From Pyrocephalus nanus (lineage: Eukaryota > Chordata > Aves > Passeriformes > Tyrannidae), in NCBI GenBank assembly GCA_038380795.1, contig CM076260.1:32708634-32772633 (forward strand): DNA of 64,000 bases, given 5' to 3'. How positions within the stretch are numbered: the first letter of the stretch is position 1; the number at the start of each line of letters is the position of its first letter. The notes under the pieces were generated by a model that was given only the letters and a program-made list of their open reading frames with translations, was not told where the DNA came from and did not search any database. This document shows, in pieces, positions 50,096-62,903 of the stretch. Made by a program: the position numbers and the translations under genes.

Positions 50096-51499
50096 GGCAA
50101 TAAATTCTTACCATTTGGTGCAATGAAGTGTATTCCAAGGGCAAGAACTTTTGTTCTTCAGAATTATTTTTATAATGTCACCTCTGCCAGGAATGATTTA
50201 AGAGCTTTCAGATAAGAGAATGAATTTCATCAGAGAGATCACCTCAAGTCTCCCTTTGGCTTCTTGATTAATAAAATACTCTCCTCAGCCCTCTTCAGCA
50301 TCTCTTTGTTACACTCAGAAGTGGGACTTTGGAGCAAAGGAAATTGTGTCTCAGTGTAAAAGACATCTCTAAAAAATTAAGGTAGTAAACGTAAGTATAC
50401 TGAGAAGCGATGAGCTTATTGACTAAACTTTAAGCAGCTTTAAAACTATCTTAAACCAAGTGTGTTCAATTTAGTCCTCTGAGTAGCTGTTACTACACAG
50501 CACGACTGTGCCTGCTGTACATGAGAACAAATAGTACCTTACATTTTCAGAAAGTGAAGGCTGTTGTAGCATTTCAGGTGTCTTACATGTAGGACTGCTA
50601 CTTGCCATTGTAAAAGGCCATTCCTACTTGCTTGCAGGAATCCTCTCTCTTAAACTAATTTATACTTCTTCCAATGCTAGATACAATAGACTATCTTTTA
50701 AAAACATAAATAAAGCTTCAATACAAATTTCCCTCTCTCTATAGGGGAGTATCTGTTGAGTCTCACCCACCAGGTATTCCTTCTCCAGCATCTATCAGTT
50801 CTTAGTAAATGTAAATGAAAAACCAAAGGAGTACCGGACCTGGGAAATCATTTGCAATTTACTCCTTCATCAAACACAAGCAGCTGCTAAAAAAGAATGT
50901 CAGTGGGATCTTCCCCCATTGCAATCCTTCTGCATATCTACAGTAATGAAAAAGAATTGTAAATATTGCACATTCCCAGTCATGAGCCACCCAAAACAGC
51001 ACTATGCTGCGTGGCCAAGATCTGGGCCTGCATAAGTTCCTTGAACAGGATGAATCTGAAGCATCCTACATAAGTTCCTTCAGTTCATCTCTAGATATTC
51101 TGCATGTAGCTTATTTTGAATATTCTTTTCTATTCTACCAGGATTTTTTCACTCAGAGATGTTTTATCTGGAAAGATATTTTGTACAAATTTCCATAACC
51201 TCCATAGTATTTGTAGTCATCCTATTTATTATATACAGACAGCAGAGGAGCAACAACATTGCATTAACCTCTGATAAGGAAGGCCCCAGCTCACACTTAT
51301 GTTAAAGAAAGGAACTCAGACTGTCCCAAGTTCAGGGAATACTGGTTAGAACACTGGAGAAATGGAGATTCCTCTCATTAGGGGACAAAATTACTTACTC
51401 AGCTTAAAAAAAACAAAGATGTCACATCCAGACAGAGGGTACAACTGTGCTGCAAATACTTCAAGGAGAAAACAGATGAGAAGAACTTTCCAAATTCAC

Positions 51500-51700
51500 A
51501 GACAGTGTTGGCATATGAAGAAAATGGTTCCTAAGAAATGAGATTTCCAACCTTCTGGAGACCAAAGTTCTGGAACAGATTTCCAGAAAAAAAAATGTAC
51601 GAGGAACAAAACAAAAAAACCCAATCGGTTTTTAAACTAAGGCTAGATGTGTTTGCTAAAGAGGATTATTTGGCATTGTTTCTTACAAGAAAATCCACCT
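51500..51700 (+). mobile_element. Possible very old CR1-like 3' remnant
   Basis: The order of ttctggaacagatttccag, an A-rich stretch and tttttaaactaaggctagat recalls the 3' part of old CR1-type LINEs in sense orientation ('tggaacagattacc ... tttaagtccaggctgga'). Only short pieces match and no terminal octamers are seen, so this is a weak call. Confidence 0.3.
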
Positions 51701-52879
51701 TAGTACTCTACCTGCTGTTCCCAAGCTAAGGATAACCTACAGACATTTCTACGGAATCAGAGCACCCAAAGGCTGTTCAAGCAAACCGTTGGTCACGTCA
51801 GCTTTCTATGAGGTACAATAAAACACTATATGCAAACATTGCAACGTACTTAGGAAAATATGTATCTCGAATATTTAAGCATGAAGAAGAAGACAAAATG
51901 AAAGCTTTAAATGCTCATTTAGGGAAAGGAGCTATCTACAGTGCACAGCATATTGAAGGGCAAGGAACCCAATTAGTGCTCGCTGCTGTATTTCGGGAGT
52001 GCCTGATCATTTCTTCTTAGCATGTAATTTACATATTAATACTGGAAATGCCACTTGTTTGTTCCTTGCATTATCACTCTTTGATAAGCACGTGTCATTA
52101 ATGCATACAAATAAGGAGCTCCCACCTGTCTGACAGGAAGCACAGCCAGAAGTCATTTACAAAGGAGTCCAACTGAGTCTGTTTCATACCATAATGAATC
52201 ACCTGCCTCATTAGTGGACATCTTTCCTTCCTCTACACCAAGCAGACAGAGAAAGATCCTGACAGCAGAACTTGTACTGCTCTCTGCATGCCAGAGAGTT
52301 ACTCAAGTCCTTTTGCTATGAGACCAACAAGCAGATGTGCTGGGATCATGCCCATGTACCTCCTCAAGGCACCACCACCTCGTACTTATATTCCTTACAA
52401 AGAGCATAAGTTAAAACCCACCTTCAAAGAAAATCAAGCCTTGGGAGGCAAAAAAGAAAGTCCAAGAGAGGGACAGAGCACAAGTGCTGGGGAAGCCTGA
52501 AAGCAGGGCTGATCAGCAGCTCAGTAGAGCCACAACATCCTGCTGGCAGAAGGTCTGAGTCACAGCAGCCACCTGAGTCCTCTGACACAGACCAACCTTT
52601 AGTCACGCAATCAGCAGTGGAGAACAGCATTTACTCCATGTATCCAACAGAATGGATATAAGCATAAATACCTTAAAACACTTCAGTCAAACTAAAGGCC
52701 TATTTTATTCATTCCTGTGACCAGTCTCTGGCTGTGGCTATCAGCAGATGCTCCTGCCAGGAAACATGGCACACAGAGAGCCCTGCTGACCACTGTCTAT
52801 CTTCCCAGCAAGCAGGTGTTTGAGCCTGCTCTGTTCCAGAGCTTGTTCTCAATGGCCTTGCTTCTCCAAATCTATCCAA

Positions 52880-54330
52880 TTTGCATTTCTGCTTTTACAT
52901 CTGACACATCATACATCAGTGAGTTCCTGAGTTGTATTATAGGCTGTGTGGAGAAGTACTTCCTCTTGTTTGTTTTAAGCCAGATGTCTAATAGCACCAT
53001 TGCACTGTTCATACTGCACAGGCTGTGAGAGACAGGGAATGGTCATCCTCAACCGAACTGCACCACAAGTATCTCAGTAGTTTCTTTCTCAGGCCAAAAG
53101 CTGTAACTCATTTAGTCTATCTGTGTACAGAAGCCATTTCAAATTTCTGGTGAACCTTATTGTCCTTCTCTGTGTCTTTTCCAGTTCTACAATATCATTT
53201 TGGGACAAAAGGATCAAAAATTAGTTCCTTATTCAACACCCCATATATGTAACAGTGACAAAGATATTTTTCATCCTCTGTTCCTTTCCTTATAACTTCT
53301 GACATTCCATTTGCCTTTCAGTTATCAATAGTCATTATAACTTTTTGTTTTCAGGAAACTATGTATAATAACTACAAATTTTTATAGCTAACAGGGCAAT
53401 TATAATTTCATACATATATTTGAAACTGGGTTTCCTATTACTTAAAATATCTAGGCCCCAGACTTCATCTACCATTTCTATTTTACAGTCAATTAATATC
53501 AAGAAATCCCTCTCATGCTCTTTGCAGTTGGTCTGAGTTTTGGTTATTCTGGAAAGTCTTGTCTGATCAAGTAGCAGTTGTCACCACATCACTCACACCT
53601 TTCTCAGATCATTTATAAATACAATAAACAGCACAGAGGCTGGAGCTGTGCACACTCCTCTTTATTGTGAAACAGAGATCATTTACGTGTGGCTTCTTTC
53701 ATGTAACCAATTATTAATCCATAAGATCTTAATCTCATCAAGAGTCTTTGGTTAAAAGTATTGTTTAAAGTTGGGTTGTTTTTTTTTTAAATTTGTTATT
53801 AATTGCATCACCCTTACTCATAATCTTTAAAGAACTAGAATAGATCTGTGAGGAATGACTTCAGCCTATGAAATCTCCTTTGACTCTTCTCCCTTGTGTT
53901 ATATTTCACCTCTCTACTCTTTTCTGTTGTTTTTTACATCTTCTCCTGATTTGTTCAAAACAGAAGTCAGAGGTACTATTTTGTGGGTCTCTGAATTCGC
54001 TCCGTAACCCTTTGATAAAAAACGGTGTTATATTTGTGACTTCCTATCCATGCAAAAGAAAAAAAATATTTTAAACAGTAGGTTGGAAGGTACAACTAAT
54101 TGTTCAGCAAATTCAGCCCTAGGTTCAACTGGTACATACTCATGTTATACCGCCTGATGTCATCAGTTTGACTCTCCTCTTTCCACTGGCTTTTTTAAAA
54201 CTGTTCTGGTGTCATTTCATAGTGACAGTTCCTCAGACTTGCCTCCTATAAAGGAAGGTTTTATGGTAGGGCATCTTGCCCAGTGAATGTCAAAGGAAAA
54301 GAATTAATTTTAAGCTTAGTTCCTTGGGCT
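52880..54330 (-). mobile_element. Long ancient CR1/L3-like LINE, reverse orientation
   Basis: Over about 1.45 kb the + strand follows the antisense of the amniote L3-like CR1 in collinear order: ggctgtgtggagaagtactt with cctcttgtttgttttaagcc; gtccttctctgtgtcttttc and cagttctacaatatcatttt; tctgacattccatttgcctt; acttcatctaccatttctat; ccctctcatgctctttgcag; agatcatttataaatacaat with aacagcacagaggc; taaccaattattaatccata and catcaagagtctttggttaa; gcatcacccttactcataat; and near 54.23 kb gacagttcctcagacttgcc. This order covers much of the reverse transcriptase region, but it is full of indels and stops and cannot encode a protein. The assignment is from memory of the repeat. The edges are approximate. 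Confidence 0.82.
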
Positions 54331-54430
54331 CACTGTAGTTCTCTCATGCTGAACTTGAGATGTCAGTATCTTCATTCAAAATCACTTGCTCTAGTTCATA
54401 TCTCTCATTTTTATTACTGGTAAAAAAGTA

Positions 54431-54452
54431 CTCATATATATATATATATGAG
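54431..54452. repeat. Perfect TA palindrome
   Basis: ctc and gag flank a (AT)n core, giving a 22-bp perfect palindrome able to extrude as a hairpin. It lies about 100 bp right of the long L3-like CR1. Confidence 0.9.
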
Positions 54453-55780
54453 GTTTTTTCAGTACCTATGAACTTGATCAAGTTTTCTGTCTCATGTTTT
54501 AATGGATTTTGATTTTTTAATACCGAGCAGTGAAAAAAGAGACCTTATTTGCCCACACATAATTAGCTATACAGCCTCATGTTTTATAGCATCTTGTGCC
54601 TAAGTATAAGAAATACTCTATCCCAGAAGATCTAACCATGTCTATGATGAAAGATAACAGCATAAAGAAAAAATTCAGAACAGCTAGTACTTTTACTCTT
54701 CTGTAAATTAGATGTTCCCTCCCAAAAAAAACCCACTGTATTTAAATTAGAAGACTAGACTATTTTATTTAGGCATAGTCTTGAAGAAGGAAGATTTATG
54801 TTTCTGCTCTGGGTTTATCACAGGTCTCTGTACAAACAGCAAATGTTCCATGTCATATTTATACTGCCACATGCTGTGATTTTTCCAGCCTGAGAAACTC
54901 CAGGGAATATGCCCTCTGCTCATCTGCAGTTGTGAAAGTGTTTAAGCTGCCATTTGTACAGTGAGCCAGTAGAAGGGAATGAAAGCACTAAACCATCCTT
55001 TTAAAACCACACCAAATATTTTGGTTGAATTTGCCACCAGCATTTTAATGCTCACTTACAAAAAAGAAACAGCATTATCTCTCTCCAGTGACACTTTTTG
55101 TTTCACAAGATATCAACATTGACAATTGCTTTGATGATGAAGCTGACAAATGATTTCAGTTCACAATTCAGCATCCCCAAATATTTGTCACCAGCAATTG
55201 CTTCTATTTACTTGTAATAGTTTCTAGCAGCATTATGACTAGACCTATTGACTCTAATGGCAGTTTTATCCAGGCCTTTTAAAAAATAAGATGGTGATCC
55301 TTTCAGGCATATTTATGATCATCTGTTGAGAAACTTCTGACCTTAAACAGGCCTACTGGGATATTTTTATTTTATATAGTGTTGTATAATACGAAGCATT
55401 TTTAATTGGGCCGCCTCAGGAAATCCACGTGGGGTTGTGCTCATCCTCAGCTGCCTGGCTGCTCCTTGCCTCTGATGCTCCAGGCACACAACCACCAAGC
55501 TGATTAACCAGCTCACTCACCACCCAGGCATCAATGACTCAGAGTTATTGTTCTGCTCATCTCTTGCCCTGTTCAGCCCCAAGTATCTGACAATGAGTTG
55601 GGGGGAAAGTGTATATAAATGCACAAATATATACTCATATATATATACGTGTGGGGATACTGAAAAAGAAAGTTCAGCAATGAGTGTATGCATTGGTTAT
55701 TGCACACCAGGAGCAAACTGTCTGCACACCTTAGGAGTAGGAACACTGAGGAAGCTTGGTGTATTGCTCTAAAAGAGACC

Positions 55781-55887
55781 TGAAACGAAGGATGGAGAGG
55801 CACAAAGGTGCTGCAGTCATGCTATGTCTAAATCAATGCACATATGAAACAAAGGATGGAGCAACACAGCATTGTTGTGGTTATGCT
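55781..55887. repeat. Diverged direct duplication, 64-bp period
   Basis: A 43-base block at 55781-55823 recurs at 55845-55887 with 31 of 43 identical positions by my count. Both copies start with tgaaac and aaggatggag and end with atgct. This is an old local tandem duplication. Confidence 0.75.
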
Positions 55888-57300
55888 CCATTGAAAACAA
55901 GGCAGCTAATGGGAACTAAGCCAGAGAATGATCCAGGTGGGAATCAAAAGCTGAACTTTACTTCATTAGCTCAAAAATACAGAATACTCTTCATAACCTA
56001 CCCTACATATCCTAATGATTAAAGTCACTGGAACTCCACCTAAACATGAAATAACATCAACTGTAACTTTATCTTTTCCCCTTCCTCAAAGAAAATAATA
56101 TAACTTAAGTGGGGAGGGAGATCAGAGAAGATGCCATCATAATTACTGAGATTGGTTACTGGGCTAAATCTGTCTTCTCCCCCACAGGGATGCCAGTTGA
56201 GTAAGAACTTTTCTGTAAATCACTTCAATACTGAGAGGGTACTGAAAGGGTACTTCTGCTACCCAACTGCTGACATTTGGGAAGAGGAATCTGATTTTGT
56301 TTATGAGGAACATTGGATGAAATAAACCTAGAGGAGAAAAGCTGAAGGTGGGGAAAAGGGCCCCCATTCTCAGTATCTCATCCCTCTGCTGCATGGGCAG
56401 ACAACAACCGAACCTGGAAAATTCTGAGAGTTCATAGAGCTACCACATTGACCAGCACTAGGGAAGCAACACCATGTACTGGGATGTCTCAGATAAGCAA
56501 ATGATGCTCCAGATTTGGGTACTTGTTTGTGGCTCCTGTCAGCACAAAAGACCCAGCTGCCAAAATCAGATCCTATATCACTGCTAACCTAAATGGGGCT
56601 ACTCACACAGCTAAGGACTAATTGCACAAGAAAGGATTGCTTGATGAGGTTCTTAGATTTGCATGTGACTGGTCAAGTCATCAATTAATGCAAATTAGCA
56701 CTGCTTCAATGAAATTAGTCAAGTGATATGTAAGGTCTGGCTTCTACTATTTGTGTATTTCTGAGGGAAGTTAATAGAGACAAAGAGATTTTGCATAAGA
56801 CGATTATGTCTCTACTAACATACCACGAATAAAGTAGGCTGGTAAGGTATAATTTATTTGGATTTTCATTATATTCTTCTTAGAGCTGTTAAGCAAACTA
56901 ATTAATGATGGCTTAAATGTCAATCCCATGTCCTGGCATTTGAAACTGATTAAAAAATACAAAGGTAGAGAATTTACAGGTAGCTGTAGAGGGGCAATAC
57001 TACTTAGTATATTTCAGTTGTTAGTAAACAATCACAAGATGATTGCCTGGAAGTCTTCAGATGACAGAAAAATATTGAGATACATCAAGTCTGAAGAAAG
57101 TTCGAGGAATTAAAAAGGATGTAAGTACCTAAATAAGTAGTTATCATTTTTAAGACAAAGTGACACTGGAACACCCTCCTTTTAGTAAGAGCGAGCATTG
57201 TCACCAGCAGCCCTGTCCTTAAGAACAGCTCAAGCAACTTAAAACAAACCTCAGCTGATAAGTGGGAGAAGCCCATCTCCTATCACAGAAAAGTCAACAA

Positions 57301-57728
57301 TGGAACACCTCTCCTATGAGGAAAGGCTAACAGAGTTGAGATTGTTCTGAAGTCTGAAGGAGAAAAGGCTCCCGAGAAATCTTACTATGGCTTTTCAGTA
57401 CTTAAAGGGGACTTATAAGAAAGACAGAGAAAGACTTCAGTAGAGCTTCAGTAGGGTAGTGATTGGACAAGGGATGAAGGTTTTAAACTGAAAGAGAGTA
57501 GGTTTAGATTAGATGTTAGGAAGAAATTCTTTACTGTGAGGGTGGTGAGGCATTGCCAGAGGTTGCACAAAGAATCTGTGGATGCCCCATCCACAGAAGT
57601 GTTCAAGGCCAGGTTGAGTGGGGCTCTGAGCAACCTGGTCTAGTGGAAGCTGTTTCTGCCCATGGCAAGAGGGTTGGAACAAGATGATCTTTAAGGTCCA
57701 TTCTGACCAAGCCATTCTATGATTCCAT
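57301..57728 (+). mobile_element. CR1 LINE, 5'-truncated, 3' end of ORF2 and 3' UTR
   Basis: The element starts at tggaacacctctcctatgag and runs through gttttaaactgaaagagag, ttagattagatgttaggaag, aaattctttactgtgagggt, gatgccccatccacagaagt, gcaacctggtctagtggaag to the terminal ccattctatgattcc. It covers the last part of ORF2 and the 3' UTR. Several substitutions and small changes break any frame. It lies on the + strand like the other young copies here. Confidence 0.94.
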
Positions 57729-60700
57729 TCCCTTTCGTTCTTCTCTCTACTTTCACCTACTATAAAATCTCTGTGGGCTGGACCACAACCGTAGCACATC
57801 TGTTCACAGAAACCCTTTGCAACTGCAAGTGTTGATCTGGGAGATGCAACTGAGTGTACAGCTGAGTCACAACAGTCCTTTTATCAAATTTTCTCATGGC
57901 TACTTCACACTTCAGGCACAACAGCTTCAGAAGATGAAGGAGTCTTGCATACTAGCATTTATAGAAAAACTTTTCTTCCCCACTGCCCTTGAATCTTGTA
58001 TATCTGTGAGAGATGTATGGTGTATAATAACAGCAGTGCTGGGGGAAGCTCAGTTTAGTCAGTCACAGCTTACACACATGGGTAAATGCATTTTATTAAC
58101 TATAAGTTTTTATTTTCTGTCTTGGGTTTACAGGAGTCTCATATGACATTTTTCTAAGGAGAAAATGGAACTGAATGATCTTTCAAGAAAAAAAAAAAAC
58201 ACAACATAAAACTCACAATTAATTCAGCTCTATAAAATGCAGAACACAGGTCCGAAAGCCAATTTAAAATCTTCAACGTAAGATCAAAAAATACTACAAA
58301 AGGGTGTAAGTATTTTTAAACAGGAACGCTTTCTTCAGGAGTCAAACTACTTCACAAGTTGACAACCTTCTCTGTTCATAACCAACAGCTTCCCTTTGAA
58401 GCAACTTTTCGCATTGAGATCTGATGGAATAACTCAACACTGAAGACAGAAAAGCACTATAAATTATGCTTATTATTTTGAGAGCTACAAAAATACGGTC
58501 ACAGAGAAAGATTTCAAGATGTGCATAGCCTAAGAAAAATTACTAGTCCCTGCCTTATAGACATTCTAGCTGATATGTAAGTGGACAAAAATATACAGGA
58601 AAGCAAAGTGATAATAAGGAAAGAGAAACCTATTAATTAGTATACTGTTTTGTGGGGTCATATATCAAGAAATAGCAGGTCAACTAGGTATTTGTAAAAG
58701 GTCTCCTTAAACCAAAGTTGGGTTACATTTGAACAGGGATATTTGGAAAAGGATACATGCGCTGTCAGCACCTGCCAAATGCAGCCTCATTATCTGAGAA
58801 CAAGGTAGAGAGGGAAGGAAAATTCCAACTTTAATCAATGATAGGGTTTTTTTTAAAGAAAAAAAAAGTATTAGCAAGGAAATCAGTCAAATGGCTGAAT
58901 CATATGAGTATAAACATACATTCAGACACTGAGAGATAGCAGCAGAAGAAAATTCCTGGCATTTTAACATTCCTGTGATATAGCACACAGTGGGTGTATT
59001 AACTTAGCTAAACTTAAAATTCCAAACACCTAGCAAATGCAAAGCTCAGGTTCTCCATAAAATCAGACAAGAAGTGGTGTTTAGACTTCTCATTAGGCTT
59101 GTACACAGAAGCGAATTTCATACAAAATTTATATCATATCCAGATATCCATTTCTCTTGCGTGTTTGTATCCACTACAGAGAACTTTGTTAGAGCTTCCC
59201 AAGCACATAGGTGCTTTGGAGCTAACTTGCAAAACACATTCCAAAGTTTGTGCAGAACGTGGGGTGAAATCATGGTGTTATTTCTTCAGCATTAGTTAAC
59301 AGCTCTCTGGAGCAAGACACACAGTTGTGGCTGCTCATGGTACCCACCATCATACCAGTAAGTTATACCCTGGATAAGTTAAAGACATGAAGTTATCAAA
59401 AGACAAATAGCAGCTATTTAAATATTAAATAAGAAAAAAATCACATTAGTTAGTTAAAAACATAAAGACAAAAGAGTAAAACAATAAAAAAATTAAAAAA
59501 TTGTGAACTCTACTATTGTCTTTAGTACCTCTTCCTTTATTTTCACATTGGACTTTAAAAATTTATTTTTTATATAAAAGGGTGTTGGCACTTCAGAAAA
59601 AAATAAATTATCTGGGGCTATTTTCATCACTCCTGGAATATACCTTATGGGATTAGCCGCCCAAACATGACACTGGAAATATGGGTCCTTCAAAAGAGAG
59701 CATACCTTTAATCAGGTCCAACAGCGGGATATATTTGCTGCTTGGAAGGAAGGATTTGTTCAGTGACACTATTGCAATCTGATTATGTGACACTGCATGG
59801 TACCAGGAATAAACAGACATCAAAGACATCAAAGGCAACACCATGAATGGAAGAACAGCTAAAAGCTTCAGCAGAAACACTGAAAAAAAAAGGGGAGAAA
59901 GTTTATGGAAAAGACCTAACCAGCATATGTCTCCAAGTAACGTGTGCTACAAAAATGGAAAGATTGTCAAAGAAGAAATTTAATTATGACAATCTTTTAA
60001 TTGTGAAGATATGGATGCATTTCACAACTTTTCCATTAATGTGGCCAGATGAAACTCCAGTAGGAAGGAACTTCATCTTTCATGCAAAATTGTCACCCAT
60101 GGCTGGCTGGCCCAAGGTGGAGGCACCTTCCTGGAGGCACAGGTTGGATGCCTATCAGTTCAGGAAAGGATGAGGATGTGAGATGGAATGTTATTTCCCA
60201 TTGTTCCTCATAGGGATTTGAGACAACTTTCCCCTCCAAGTGCTGACTGTAAATTCACTGTGAGGCATCCAGTCCCTAGGGGGCAGAGGACAGGCACTGT
60301 AAGGTTCTCTGTTATGGATTCCTGTGTGGCAGTGGGAACTTTAAAGCTGGACTACACACAGAGACACTCAGTTCTCCAGCACCCAAATCTCTGGTGGACC
60401 TGGACCAGTGCTCATGTCACTGTGTTGAGTCTCCTGGAGAACCCCTGAGGTTGGCATTGACACACTATGAGTAGAGTGTACAAAAACCTAAATTACTTTT
60501 GCTGGTGCCACATGGGAATTAAAAATCATTTCTGTCACCTCTGGGACAGGCAGTCTAACATTCTTTGTGAGCTCTGTGTTTTCTTTCTTAAAAAATATTA
60601 GTGTAACAATGTTTAATGCTCCCTGATTTGCATATAACTAACCTATATTGTGTAGTAATTTTTGCCTTATTTTCTTACATATTATTTCTACTGTTGCCAT

Positions 60701-61747
60701 AGTCTTTTGAGATTTGTCATCTATGCCCTGAGCACTAAAGAACTCTCAAAGATGCCACTCATCTTAATTTTCTTTTGACATTTTTCATATACAAAGTTCC
60801 CTGCATAGTGACAGCTACAGTATTGTTAAAAAACAGCAGGAGGAAAACCCAATTAAACTTCCAATTTCCCACCAAGCGAGGCACATATGCAATATGCTCC
60901 ACCAGTTGACCTGCTCTGTCCTTGCCTGTACAGGGCATATCTACAAGAAGATTTTCCCTTGGGGCCACAGCCTGTCCCAGCGTAAAACTCTGCTACCTTT
61001 CTGCAGAAGCAAAATATACATAAAATATGTACATAATGGCTTTCTTCACCTCAAATTTATATATTGAATTTACCTTAAAGGATAATATTTCAGAAGGCTC
61101 TTTCAGATCTCTGAAAGCCACCTGGGCCTTCAGTTGCAGCTACCTTAAACACACCAAAAGTGTTACTGTTTACCATGTTGTTCAGACTATTTTGGTGTGT
61201 AACTCCTCCATACTTAGGTAATAATTTAATTTCCACACATGCCAAAGAAAGACTGGACAAATTTATGTTCATAGAACTGGACTGCTCCTTTGACATCCCA
61301 TCTGCTCTTCAAAATCAATCACATTATGGAACTCTCAGTGTCATTCATAGCAAACCCAAACTCTGATTTATGACAAACCTAGGGTGCCATTTGTCTCCCA
61401 CCACTTCTGCTATCCAGAAGCTCAAGACTTTTGGTAAGCAAGTCTTCTCCATTTCCTCCATCCTCAAAGGAATATTTTTTGATATAGGTATCTTTCTGCT
61501 CAGTCATTCATCAGCATCTCCTGTTTCAGAGTAGGCTGAGTAATTTTCTGTCTTTTTCTCAGTCCACCATTGAAGAGCCTAGATCACTTTCTTACTCATC
61601 AAGTAATTTCAAAGCAATTAACATTAGGACAGATGAATCTTATCCTCAGTTAAGTCACTGTAAATCAATTCAGGCACTATGTGTCAGGAATGATACTGTG
61701 ACATAAATCCCAGAGAACTGGGGTAAAGTAACACCCCTCTGAGAGTC
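57729..61747. other. No gene seen
   Basis: Two frames of about 109 codons (57817-58146 and 59847-60173) have no domain. No repeat family was recognised up to the LTR start. Confidence 0.65.
61743..61747. repeat. Left target-site duplication of the solo LTR (imperfect)
   Basis: The five bases gagtc directly precede the TG start of the LTR and match gagcc directly after its CA end with one difference. A 5-bp duplication fits ERVL-type integrase. The match is short, so it supports the boundaries without proving them. Confidence 0.5.
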
Positions 61748-61880
61748 TGTCTTGGCTTTGGCTGGGATAGAGTTAATTTTCTTCTTGGTAGCTGGTACAG
61801 TGCTACGGTTTTAGATTGAATATGAGAATAATGTTGATAACACACATATTTAGTTGTTGCTTAGTTTTTACCCTAAGTCA

Positions 61881-61888
61881 AGGACTTT
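61881..61888. repeat. Left target-site duplication of the composite insertion
   Basis: aggacttt ends the left half of the LTR and recurs at 63032-63039 where the LTR resumes. Eight bases is on the long side for CR1, whose duplications are often very short or absent. Confidence 0.75.
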
Positions 61889-62903
61889 CGCAGAACAGAT
61901 TCTCTGCATTAACGAAGAGCCGAAATATTGCTGATGGCTATAAAGATGAAGAGGAGAGACTTCTTGAATGTGTAGTGAAAGACATGAAAATCTGGGAATC
62001 TTCAGGACAATGGACACTTTCATCTTATTCACCAGTGAAAGAAAGCTGAATGTCTCAGGCTTTTCAGATTTCTCTCCAGAACACTTCCATCTGGAGTGTT
62101 TGAACTGCAGAGCAAACAATAACATTCAGAACTATATAAATTCTGTCCAAACAAATGGACAATGGAAAAATCAGCTGCCTCAGCTTTGGAGGCTTTTAAC
62201 ACATCAATTAGAGCGGCTTTGCTATCTGAATTAAAGAACACAGTCATTCAACCCTTGCCTTCTTTTGGATTTGGAGGACAACAAATACCAAACTTTGAGC
62301 TGCCAAACTTTCCTCTGAACAGCCACAGTAACAGTGCCACCAGTTTCTCCCTTACAGTGAGTTCCAGTCTTGTCAGTTCATCACTGTTTGGAATTGCTCC
62401 AATTTTTGAGGGCATTTCTGCTGATTGTAAGCTTCCTGCATTTGGAGTGATGCCCTTGACTGGCAATTCTTCTGTGGTGAATTCTTCAAGCAACGCTGTG
62501 CTCACAGCCTTTTAATGCAGCAGTAGCAATTACTGCCTCACGTTCAAGCAGTACTTTATTTGGACAGACTGCCAGTGCCTCAGGACACAACATCACATCA
62601 GTGTCTTCTGCAGTCACAAACCGTAGTAGAAAGTTATTTACACCAAAGAGTATCTGAAGAGTTGAAACAATTTGAAGCAAAAAAGTTTACAATGAGAAAG
62701 ATTCCTCTTAAGCCACCATCATTAGAACTCTAAAATGTTTAGGACTTTTAAAGTTTATTTTGTAAAAATATGGTTTTTAACACCTCTGATAGCTCAACTA
62801 CACAATTTTGTGGTTAAGTAATGAAATAAATGTTTCCAGTTCATTTTTGGTTCATCTTTAAGTCTTATATAATAAACTCTCAAGCAAAAAAAAAAAAAAA
62901 AAA
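61889..62903 (+). pseudogene. NUP42: Processed pseudogene of nucleoporin NUP42 (NUPL2), 5'-truncated
   Basis: NUP42 is an FG nucleoporin on the cytoplasmic face of the nuclear pore, where it works with GLE1 in mRNA export. This copy starts mid-protein, so the N-terminal CCCH zinc finger is missing. It keeps the conserved middle ([16 protein letters not shown], then VSGFSDFSPE, NNNIQNYINSVQ and ALLSELKN), scattered FG motifs of the repeat region, and the family C-terminus (LFTPK, EELKQFEAKKFT, IPLKPPSLEL), ending at TAA 62731-62733. No introns are seen. The reading frame changes at least four times: apparent 1-nt losses near 62044 and 62185, and shifts near 62510 and 62650. The copy therefore cannot make NUP42. 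A 3' UTR with AATAAA and an A18 tail follow. No promoter of its own is visible, though LTR sequence lies just upstream in the same orientation. Family assignment is from memory of the vertebrate protein; the C-terminal match is the strongest. Confidence 0.93.
62871..62876 (+). other. Polyadenylation signal AATAAA of the retrocopied NUP42 mRNA
   Basis: AATAAA lies 9 bases before the A18 tail at 62886, about the spacing expected of a used signal. This shows the tail came from a mature cleaved mRNA. A second AATAAA at 62824-62829 lies further upstream in the 3' UTR. Confidence 0.85.

Larger units (their letters stand above)
44811..51499. other. No gene seen
   Basis: Simple repeats at 45.6, 46.7 and 50.1 kb. 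A + strand frame at 47343-47564 ends in a tidy-looking segment (DSGPIYTGDSSKATGVFEGS) that I do not recognise. A 133-codon frame at 49216-49617 shows no domain. Confidence 0.6.
54331..57300. other. No gene seen
   Basis: Contains the TA palindrome and the 64-bp-period duplication. The 88-codon frame at 55756-56022 spans that duplication and is not recognised. Confidence 0.65.
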
